From Burkholderiales bacterium (GTDB lineage: Bacteria; Pseudomonadota; Gammaproteobacteria; Burkholderiales; SG8-41), in assembly GCA_030833315.1 (NCBI GenBank), contig JAURHM010000012.1:1-57554 (forward strand): a stretch of 57,554 bases of DNA. Reading direction: 5' to 3'. This document shows positions 51,731 to 57,554 of the stretch, one piece after another. Numbering within the stretch: the stretch's first letter is position 1; every line of letters starts with the position of its first letter. The notes under the pieces are model-generated. The model was given only the letters and a program-made list of their open reading frames with translations. It made no database searches and was not told where the DNA came from. The position numbers and the translations under genes are program-made.

Positions 51731-51779
51731 GATTTTTATACTGAAGCGCCAGTGTGCCTGAAACGCGGTGGCCGTGGAC

Positions 51780-52268
51780 TCAGGACTCGATGGCCACGGT
51801 CACCAGCGCCGGCTGCAGCAAAGCGACCAGCGCCTGCGGCTGCAGGCTCACCAGAAAGCCGCGGCTACCGCCGTTGATATAGATCTGAGGCAACTCAAGG
51901 ATGCTCTGCTCCAGATACACCGGCATCCTGCGGCGCGTGCCGAAAGGCGAGGTGCCGCCGACGCGGTAGCCGGTATGGCGTTCTGCGACTTCCGGTTTGC
52001 AGGGCTCGATGCGTTTGATCCCCAGATGACGCGCCAGCGCCTTCGCCGAGACCTGACGGTCGCCATGCATCAGCACCACACAGGGTTTCGCCGCCTCGTC
52101 CTGCATGATCAGCGTTTTCACCACCGCGTGTTCATCGACACCCAGCTCGCGCGACGACACGGCAGTCCCACCGCGGTCTTCATAGTTGTAGAAATGCGGC
52201 GTGAATTCGACTTTGGCGGCACGCAAGGCCAGCACCGCCGGTGTCGAGGGCATCTTCGGCGTGCTCAT
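51780..52268 (-). CDS. ybaK: Cys-tRNA(Pro)/Cys-tRNA(Cys) deacylase YbaK
   Basis: A 162-residue cytosolic aminoacyl-tRNA editing enzyme. Conserved parts: FTPHFYNYEDRGG, GVDEHAVVKTLIMQDEA (with the essential Lys), ALARHLGIKRIEPCKPEVAE and GYRVGGTSPFGTRRRMPVY. These fit YbaK, which clears Cys mischarged on tRNA(Pro). It follows the Nudix gene with a gap of 19 bases. Confidence 0.92.
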   Translation of the reverse strand: MSTPKMPSTPAVLALRAAKVEFTPHFYNYEDRGGTAVSSRELGVDEHAVVKTLIMQDEAAKPCVVLMHGDRQVSAKALARHLGIKRIEPCKPEVAERHTGYRVGGTSPFGTRRRMPVYLEQSILELPQIYINGGSRGFLVSLQPQALVALLQPALVTVAIES

Positions 52269-52287
52269 GATCCGCTCATTGGCCCGC

Positions 52288-52899
52288 TCATTTTCCCGTG
52301 ATCAATCTGCACAGGCTGTACAACATGCCGGCTGTGGCGCCCCAGATATAGCGACCTTCGTAAGGAATCGCCAGGTAATGCCGGTGACGGCCACGGAAAT
52401 GGTATTCACGGCGCTGATAATTGGCCGGATCGAGAAAATGTCTCAGCGGCGCCTCAAAGATATTCGCCACTTCGAAGTCATCCGGCTTCAACTCAAACGG
52501 CGGCTCGACCCAACCCACTACCGGCACGATGCGGAAGCCCGAGGGAATTTCATAACCGGGCAGACGCCCGAGCAGCGCAATACGCTCGCGCGCGAGGCCG
52601 ATTTCCTCCTCGGTTTCGCGCAGCGCGGTGGATTCGCGATCCGGATCATCCGGCTCGACGCGCCCGCCGGGAAAACTGATCTGCCCCGCGTGGTCACGCA
52701 GATGCGCGGTGCGCTGGGTCAGCAGCAACTGCACGCCCTGCGGCCGGTTCACCAGCGGCACCAGCACCGCGGCTTCCGTGACCTTGGTGCCCTCACGCAG
52801 CGAAATCATGTGCAGGTCATGCTCTTCTGGCGGCGGGGGCGGCCGTTGCAGGCCCGCGCGGATCTGGTCCAGAGTAATGGTTGAGGAGGCCGGTGTCAT
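52288..52899 (-). CDS. Nudix hydrolase, CoA pyrophosphatase type
   Basis: A 203-residue cytosolic hydrolase. The Nudix box is GGRVEPDDPD followed by RESTALRETEEEIGL (Gx5Ex7REUxEExGU pattern), preceded by LLLTQRTAHLRDHAGQISFP, a CoA-pyrophosphatase (NudL-like) signature. Likely substrate CoA or acyl-CoA. First gene of the six-gene minus-strand run Nudix-ybaK-patatin-DUF938-Gre-CobD/CbiB. Confidence 0.92.
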   Translation of the reverse strand: MTPASSTITLDQIRAGLQRPPPPPEEHDLHMISLREGTKVTEAAVLVPLVNRPQGVQLLLTQRTAHLRDHAGQISFPGGRVEPDDPDRESTALRETEEEIGLARERIALLGRLPGYEIPSGFRIVPVVGWVEPPFELKPDDFEVANIFEAPLRHFLDPANYQRREYHFRGRHRHYLAIPYEGRYIWGATAGMLYSLCRLITGK

Positions 52900-53010
52900 G
52901 AAGCGGAAATTCTACCCGTATCTGAACGGCCCTTACGGATATCCGGCCTTCATGCCACACTAATTGCGCCGTATCCGCCCCCCAACCGCAACTGCCACAG
53001 GAGATTCGCC

Positions 53011-53262
53011 ATGAACAAACTGCTCGCAGCCTGCATCACCACAACCCTGGTAACTTTCAGCAGCGCCGCACTGGCCTTTCATTGCCCGGCCGACATGAAA
53101 AAAATCGACGAAGCCATTTCAAAAAATCCGAAACTGAGTTCCGCGCAGATGGCCGACGTCAAGAAATTCCGCGCCGAAGGCGAAGCCTTCCACAAGGCCG
53201 GCAAACACCAGGAATCGGTGGACACTCTGGCCAAGGCAATGGCCCTGCTCAACATCAAATAA
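53011..53262 (+). CDS. Small exported protein of unknown function
   Basis: An 83-residue protein with a signal peptide (LLAACITTTLVTFSSAALA, then FHCPADMKK). The mature 60 residues are helical and Lys-rich (ADVKKFRAEGEAFHKAGKHQ), like a small helical-hairpin or TPR-like unit, with a single Cys. CAGGAGATTC precedes the ATG. Its stop overlaps the end of the converging MOSC gene by eight bases. Confidence 0.75.
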   Translation: MNKLLAACITTTLVTFSSAALAFHCPADMKKIDEAISKNPKLSSAQMADVKKFRAEGEAFHKAGKHQESVDTLAKAMALLNIK

Positions 53263-53800
53263 GCCGACCCTGCACTTCAATCCCCGCCACCCCGGCGGGG
53301 ATTTTTACGTACGCGACGGCATCACCAACCGCAATGACGCCGCCGCTCAGCACCCGCGCTGTGATCCCGCCATGCCCGCGCATCGCGTTATAGCCGCCCG
53401 CACCCAGCACCTCTTCCATCCGCGAGCACGGCTCGCAAGGCCCGGTGCCCTCAAACAGCACCTCACCAATCTGGAAACGTTCATTGCGCAACGCCAGCAG
53501 ATTGAGCCCCGACACCACCAGATTGCGCCGCAACAGCGCCGGATCAATAGCGTCACGCCGCAGCAGTTGCGCCAACGTCGCCAGATGCTCGCGCTGGATC
53601 AGCGTGACCTGCCGCTTGCCGCCCGCGCGTTGCGCTTTATGATCGCCGGTGAGTCCGTGATCTGCAATCACTTCCACATGATTCATCACCAGCAAGGGCG
53701 CACGCCAGCCCGGGCGCAGGCCGATCGATTCGAGGCGGCCTTCCATGGGGAAGGTTTCCATCAGGGTTCGCAGCGGGCTGTCGGGGTTCAGTTTTGTCAT
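53255..53800 (-). CDS. MOSC domain protein
   Basis: A 181-residue cytosolic protein. The MOSC block is ADHGLTGDHKAQRAGGKRQV, with VTLIQREHLATLAQLLRRD and FEGTGPCEPCSRMEEVLGAG, which carries the conserved Cys for the molybdenum centre. A final GHGGITARVLSGGVIAVGDAV is also typical. It resembles YiiM/YcbX-type detoxification proteins; the partner reductase is not here. Convergent with the small exported protein gene. Confidence 0.9.
   Translation of the reverse strand: MTKLNPDSPLRTLMETFPMEGRLESIGLRPGWRAPLLVMNHVEVIADHGLTGDHKAQRAGGKRQVTLIQREHLATLAQLLRRDAIDPALLRRNLVVSGLNLLALRNERFQIGEVLFEGTGPCEPCSRMEEVLGAGGYNAMRGHGGITARVLSGGVIAVGDAVAYVKIPAGVAGIEVQGRLI
53282..53307 (+). terminator. Intrinsic terminator inside the 3' end of the MOSC gene
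   Basis: CCCCGCC-ACCCC-GGCGGGG (53282-53300) followed by ATTTTTAC. It serves the small exported protein gene on the plus strand and lies in coding sequence of the converging MOSC gene. Confidence 0.75.
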
Positions 53801-54011
53801 GGAGCGTTACCGAGAAATCATTTCAACAATGGAAATGAATTCCGCTATTCTTGATTGAACTCAGCACGCGGAGTCACTTTTGTCGTGATTTTATCCGCAC
53901 TGAAAACACATAAATCTCGTAACCTATTGTTTTTAAAATATATTAACAATTAGCCACGGGGTGTTATCCGGTGTCTTTGTTCTATAAATCCAGCCCGCCA
54001 TCATCCAAACC
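53801..54011. other. AT-rich intergenic region of 211 bases
   Basis: This region is strikingly rich in A and T compared with its surroundings, with TTGTTTTTAAAATATATTAAC near 53929-53949 as its core. I see no gene or clear hairpin. It could hold promoters for the genes on either side; a -10 such as TATATT is possible but not convincing. Confidence 0.45.
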
Positions 54012-54314
54012 ATGAATCTATTTCGCCGCATTCTTAAACTGATGGGCGTTCTCTTACTGGCCGGGGCCTCTTATGTCTTTTACGGTTTCGTTTCCGCTGA
54101 GGGACGACTCAAAGAAGTGTGCAACCAGATTAAACCGGGAACGTCCGTCGCGGACCTGCGAGCCTTCAGCAAGAAGCACGGCTTGGTACCGGGCACTTCC
54201 GGGGAGTCTGGTGTTCATTTCATGGTTGAAACCAGAACATTCGGTCGCTACGGTTGCACGGTGATTCTTGAAGCGGGTATTGTTAAAGACGCTAAATACA
54301 ACTTTGCAGATTGA
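54012..54314 (+). CDS. Small membrane-anchored protein of unknown function
   Basis: A 100-residue protein with one N-terminal membrane segment (LMGVLLLAGASYVFYGFV) and an outer-facing domain with two cysteines (LKEVCNQIKPGTSVADLRAF and FGRYGCTVILEAGI). The pattern CNQIKPGTS resembles the start of a SmpA/OmlA-like small domain, but the fit is weak. It lies in an AT-rich neighbourhood and may be recently acquired. Function unknown. Confidence 0.6.
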   Translation: MNLFRRILKLMGVLLLAGASYVFYGFVSAEGRLKEVCNQIKPGTSVADLRAFSKKHGLVPGTSGESGVHFMVETRTFGRYGCTVILEAGIVKDAKYNFAD

Positions 54315-54376
54315 ATCAGCTAACACTGCTTGCATCCGCGATCGCGCAGCAAGAGTAGCTCGTAAGAAGCGTCCCT

Positions 54377-54880
54377 TCACTTCGGCTTGCCGTACCCACC
54401 GGCTATCCACGCCTCTGCGCTGACCGCGTTTAATTTAAAGTCTACCCGCACCCTCACCTGCGCCAGTTGCGCACCATCCGGATCATGCGCGCTCAGCAGG
54501 GCATGCGGTTCGTCTTCGTCAGGCACGACGTCCAGTGCCACACGGACGGGCTGATCGTTCACGATGACCGTGATGGTTTTGTGCAGCGAGGCCTGCAGTT
54601 GCTGCTCGTGGCGAAGCACCACCTCTGAGGCGGTTTTGACCAGCGTATTGAATGCGTTGCCATCGAGCGGCTTGGGATTCTTTTTATCGCGCCCCATGGT
54701 CCACGGGCCAACCAGCGCGGGTTCGGCCTGGCCATCCCGAATCATTTCCACGGCCCAGCCGTCGTCATCGTTGTTTTTGATGACGCGTGCGGTCCACCCC
54801 CTATCCACCCACAGGCGTGGTTCGTTGATGACGGGTGCTTTGTCAGACGCAAGGTCCGGGTGGTCGAGGGGTGTTGTCAT
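54377..54880 (-). CDS. Conserved-looking cytosolic protein of unknown function
   Basis: A 167-residue acidic protein with no signal peptide or membrane segment. Notable stretches are RLWVDRGWTARVIKNNDDDG, GPWTMGRDKKNPKPLDGNAF, LHKTITVIVNDQPVRVALDV and VRVRVDFKLNAVSAEAWIAG. The second half looks beta-rich. I do not recognise the family. It stands alone. Confidence 0.6.
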   Translation of the reverse strand: MTTPLDHPDLASDKAPVINEPRLWVDRGWTARVIKNNDDDGWAVEMIRDGQAEPALVGPWTMGRDKKNPKPLDGNAFNTLVKTASEVVLRHEQQLQASLHKTITVIVNDQPVRVALDVVPDEDEPHALLSAHDPDGAQLAQVRVRVDFKLNAVSAEAWIAGGYGKPK

Positions 54881-54987
54881 GACGGTAGTTTAACGTCACT
54901 GGAAACCGGTGCCGCCCACATTCCGGCGCGTGATCGACCCATACCCTGTATAAGGGTGCCTCACATCACGTTAACGGGAATGCGATT

Positions 54988-55194
54988 TTGACCATTACAT
55001 TGATCGGTACCAGCTTTTGGGTAATGGCACTGCAGGATATCGGCGGGAAAATCAAAAAGGGCTTTCACGTCCTGATTGATCCCGATGCGATTCCGGGCCT
55101 GACGGATTTTGTGCTGGTTGGGGATAATCTGGAGCCTTGGCACGGGCAGGCCGGCTCGCGCGGCGTTGTGGTGTTGGCGGGTGAGGACGTTTAG
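54988..55194 (+). CDS. Possible small protein of unknown function
   Basis: A 68-residue open frame starting at TTG. It reads MTITLIGTSFWVMALQDIGG and LTDFVLVGDNLEPWHGQAGS, with a mixed hydrophobic pattern and no clear domain. The ribosome binding site is weak, and no ATG gives a longer frame. Whether it is expressed is uncertain. It lies between two terminators/hairpins and converges on fumC. Confidence 0.35.
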   Translation: MTITLIGTSFWVMALQDIGGKIKKGFHVLIDPDAIPGLTDFVLVGDNLEPWHGQAGSRGVVVLAGEDV

Positions 55195-55220
55195 TAAGCG
55201 TAGCCATTTAGCATCAAACA

Positions 55221-55255
55221 AAACGCCCACCGACTCTCGCCGGCGGGCGTTTTTA
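55221..55255. terminator. Terminator downstream of fumC
   Basis: ACGCCCACCGAC-TCTC-GCCGGCGGGCGT (two mismatches) flanked by A and T runs. It lies between fumC and the converging small frame. Confidence 0.75.
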
Positions 55256-55277
55256 CTTGAACTACAGAAACCGAGAC

Positions 55278-56690
55278 TTACTTCTTCTTCGCCACCTTGA
55301 TCTTCATGCCGACCATGCTCTCCGGCTTGACCCACTGGTCAAACTGCGCGGAGGTCAGGTGGCCGAGCTGGATCGCGGATTCCTTCAGCGTCAGGCCCTT
55401 CTTGTGCGCGTTCTTGGCGATCGCGGCGGCCTTGGCGTAACCGATGTACGGGTTCAGCGCGGTCACCAGCATCAGCGATTCGCGCATCAGCTGATCGATG
55501 CGGCCGCGGTTGGGTTCGATGCCGATCGCGCAGTGTTCCTCGAAGTTCTCGCAGGCATGCGTCAGCAGGTGGGCGCTGTGCATGAAGTTGCGGATCACCA
55601 TCGGGCGGAACACGTTGAGTTCGAAGTTGCCCATCGAACCGCCGACGTTGATCGCGACATCGTTGCCGAAGACCTGGCAGCAGACCATGGTCATCGATTC
55701 GGACTGGGTCGGGTTGACCTTGCCGGGCATGATCGACGAGCCTGGTTCGTTTTCGGGAATGCTCAGCTCGCCGATGCCGCAGCGCGGCCCGCTCGACAGC
55801 CAGCGCACGTCATTGGCGATTTTCATCAGCGCTGCGGCGAGCATTTTCAGCGCGCCGTGGGCACTGACCACGCCGTCGCAGGAACCCAGCGCTTCAAACT
55901 TGTTGGGTGCGGTAACGAAGGGCATGCCGGTGAGTTTCTTCAGCTGCGCGGCAACATCCTTCGCGAACTTCGGATGCGCATTGAGGCCGGTACCGACGGC
56001 GGTGCCGCCGAGTGCCAGTTCGCAGAGATGCGGGCGGGCGGCATCGAGGTGCTGCAGCGCGTGATCCAGCTGCGACACATAACCAGAAAACTCCTGGCCC
56101 AGCGTCAGCGGCGTTGCATCCTGCAGATGGGTGCGGCCGATCTTGACGATGTTCATGAAGGACTTCGCCTTCTTGTCCAGCGTGTTGCGCAGCTTCTTCA
56201 CCGCGGGCTTGAGCTGTTTTTCCAGCGCGATCACCGCGGCAACATGCATCGCGGTCGGGAAAGTGTCGTTCGAGGACTGGCCCTTGTTGACGTCGTCGTT
56301 CTCGTGCACGAGGCGGTTGGCGCCGCGTTTGCCGCCGAGCAGCTCGGAAGCACGATTCGCCAGCACTTCGTTGACGTTCATATTGGTCTGCGTGCCCGAA
56401 CCGGTCTGCCACACCACCAGCGGGAAATGATCATTCCATTGACCGGTCAGCGCTTCATCGGCTGCCTTGACGATGGCGCCGCCCTTTTTCTTGTCGAGCG
56501 CACCTAGCGCCATATTGGTCAGCGCGGCGGCCTTCTTCACCAGCACCTGCGCGTGCACCACCGGCATCGGCATGGTCTCGCCTGGGAAATGGAAATGATG
56601 CAGGCTGCGCTGCGTCTGCGCGCCCCACAGCATGTTGTCGGGCACGTCGATCTCGCCCATCGTGTCGTTTTCGATGCGGAATTTGGCCAT
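55278..56690 (-). CDS. fumC: Class II fumarate hydratase
   Basis: A 470-residue cytosolic, iron-free homotetrameric enzyme that interconverts fumarate and malate in the TCA cycle. The signature is [20 protein letters not shown] (near residue 315). Other blocks are [40 protein letters not shown] and [20 protein letters not shown]. Length is a little above E. coli FumC (467). It lies 80 bases after maeB, with an AT-rich gap (56697-56750), which may hold its own promoter. Confidence 0.97.
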   Translation of the reverse strand: MAKFRIENDTMGEIDVPDNMLWGAQTQRSLHHFHFPGETMPMPVVHAQVLVKKAAALTNMALGALDKKKGGAIVKAADEALTGQWNDHFPLVVWQTGSGTQTNMNVNEVLANRASELLGGKRGANRLVHENDDVNKGQSSNDTFPTAMHVAAVIALEKQLKPAVKKLRNTLDKKAKSFMNIVKIGRTHLQDATPLTLGQEFSGYVSQLDHALQHLDAARPHLCELALGGTAVGTGLNAHPKFAKDVAAQLKKLTGMPFVTAPNKFEALGSCDGVVSAHGALKMLAAALMKIANDVRWLSSGPRCGIGELSIPENEPGSSIMPGKVNPTQSESMTMVCCQVFGNDVAINVGGSMGNFELNVFRPMVIRNFMHSAHLLTHACENFEEHCAIGIEPNRGRIDQLMRESLMLVTALNPYIGYAKAAAIAKNAHKKGLTLKESAIQLGHLTSAQFDQWVKPESMVGMKIKVAKKK

Positions 56691-56770
56691 GACTTCAGTC
56701 TCTTAAATTAATTAATAAAAACAATAACTTATGAATTAACTGCTTCTTACGATTGAGTTTTGCATTTGGT

Positions 56771-57554
56771 TTACAGCAAAGGTTTCTGTTCGCCGCGCTG
56801 CGCACCGGCATCGACCACCGCCAGCGCGGTCATGTTGACGATGCGGCGTACGGTCGATGACGGCGTGATGATGTGCACCGGCTTGGCGGCGCCAAGGAGC
56901 ATCGGACCGATGGTGATGCCGTCGCCGGCCGCGGTCTTCAGCAGATTGAATGAGATGTTGGCGGCGTCGAGGTTGGGCATCACCAGCAGATTCGCCGTGC
57001 CCTTCAAACGGTTGTCGGGCAGCGCGCGCAAACGGATGTCTTCAGACAGCGCCATGTCACCCTGCATCTCGCCTTCGACTTCGAGCGTCGGATCGAGCTG
57101 CATTACCAGTTCCAGTGCGCGGCGCATTTTCTGCGCTGTCGCACTGTCGCTGCCGCCGAAGCTGGAGTGGGAGAGCATTGCAGCTTTAGGCGTGACACCG
57201 AAGCGGCGAATCTCTTCCGCGGCGAGCACCGTCGAATCGGCGATCTGTTCGGCTGTCGGATCAAAAGTGACGTAGGTATCGCAGATGAACACCGTGCCCT
57301 TGGGCAACAGCAGCGTGTTCATCGCGGAATACTGGTTCACACCCGGCCGGCGACCAATGACCTGATCGATCAAACGCAGGTGGCGGCTGTACTGGCCGAA
57401 GATGCCGCAGAGCATCGCGTCGGCATCGCCCATGTGCAGCATCATCGCGCCGATCAGTGTCGGCCGGCGGCGCATGTCGAGTTTGGCCAGTTCAGCCGAT
57501 ATACCTTTGCGTTTGGTCAGGCGGTGGTATTCGGTCCAATAGTCTCGGTAGCGC
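56771..57554 (-). CDS. maeB: NADP-dependent malic enzyme (MaeB type), C-terminal phosphotransacetylase-like domain
   Basis: The frame is open to the window edge; 260 codons are visible and the N-terminal malic-enzyme domain is outside. The visible part is the phosphotransacetylase-like regulatory domain of two-domain malic enzymes: KRKGISAELAKLDMRRRPTL, LHMGDADAMLCGIFGQYSRH, LPKGTVFICDTYVTFDPTAE, AMLSHSSFGGSDSATAQKMR, TANLLVMPNLDAANISFNLL and GITIGPMLLGAAKPVHIITP. A plain phosphate acetyltransferase is the alternative, but the KRKGISAELAKLDMRRRPTL block is typical of MaeB. It decarboxylates malate to pyruvate with NADPH formation. Next to fumC, a related step. Confidence 0.85.
   Translation of the reverse strand, partial: RYRDYWTEYHRLTKRKGISAELAKLDMRRRPTLIGAMMLHMGDADAMLCGIFGQYSRHLRLIDQVIGRRPGVNQYSAMNTLLLPKGTVFICDTYVTFDPTAEQIADSTVLAAEEIRRFGVTPKAAMLSHSSFGGSDSATAQKMRRALELVMQLDPTLEVEGEMQGDMALSEDIRLRALPDNRLKGTANLLVMPNLDAANISFNLLKTAAGDGITIGPMLLGAAKPVHIITPSSTVRRIVNMTALAVVDAGAQRGEQKPLL

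Noticed and set aside
55257-56507. A 416-codon plus-strand frame opposite fumC
   Set aside because: fumC is certain on the minus strand; the opposite frame is a codon-bias shadow.
1-57554. CRISPR arrays, tRNA or rRNA genes, insertion sequences
   Set aside because: I looked for repeated spacers, cloverleaf ends and transposase motifs on both strands and found none that I can support.

Overview
The window is a GC-rich, gene-dense chromosomal segment from a betaproteobacterium, most likely Burkholderiales or a close relative. The evidence is the trxA-rho-rpmE order, six stand-alone periplasmic binding proteins of the Bug (tripartite tricarboxylate transporter) family, the AddAB-type helicase-nuclease pair, the CobD/CbiB-family protein beside a GreA/GreB-family factor, and a two-domain NADP-malic enzyme. 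I see no rRNA, tRNA, CRISPR array, prophage or intact insertion sequence. All functions are read from sequence features and family knowledge; no searches were run.

Layout. 1-2.0 kb: a TMEM165/GDT1-family manganese exporter-like gene (cut by the window edge) behind a yybP-ykoY Mn2+ riboswitch, then a glycine-rich secreted protein of unknown function. 2-5 kb: two Bug proteins around a quinone-oxidoreductase-like gene. 5.1-11.2 kb: addA and addB, overlapping by four bases. 11.2-14.7 kb: housekeeping genes fdxA, trxA, rho (with a structured, pyrimidine-rich leader), a small lipoprotein and rpmE. 14.7-18.6 kb: a tartrate/D-malate dehydrogenase, a decayed gamma-glutamyltransferase, TRAP transporter subunits Q and M, and a decayed TRAP binding protein. 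18.8-24.1 kb: an M48 metalloprotease lipoprotein, an ArnT-like glycosyltransferase, Hsp33 and a thiolase. 24.4-35.4 kb: an accessory metabolic stretch with four more Bug proteins, an AraC regulator, an MFS transporter, a small winged-helix protein, a GST, an exported alpha/beta hydrolase and a GHL6-like TIM-barrel protein coupled to a Bug gene. 35.6-43.1 kb: an FNR-like regulator, exported alkaline phosphatase, serine hydrolase, Old Yellow Enzyme, the yqjD-yqjE-yqjK membrane operon, an unknown lipoprotein and an EI24/CysZ-like protein. 43.2-57.5 kb: mostly housekeeping genes (pgi, orn, an M48 protease, phhB, rsgA, a six-gene minus-strand run from a Nudix hydrolase to CobD/CbiB, a MOSC protein, fumC, maeB) and several small unknown genes.

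The most interesting signals are regulatory. The FNR-family regulator at 35.6 kb aligns without gaps to E. coli FNR over its sensor region, but one of the four [4Fe-4S] ligands is alanine, while the DNA-recognition residues are kept. The window also holds two good FNR/ANR-type boxes (upstream of the yqjD operon and of the unknown lipoprotein) and a weaker third one upstream of the glycine-rich secreted protein. Other points worth checking are the Mn2+ riboswitch with a possible Shine-Dalgarno-masking hairpin, the rho leader with a repeated C-rich tract, an irregular tandem repeat between orn and the M48 protease gene, a GreB-like factor with a shortened coiled coil, the two relics around the TRAP genes, and the GHL6-like/Bug gene pair. 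I found no clearly new multi-gene defence or mobile system.
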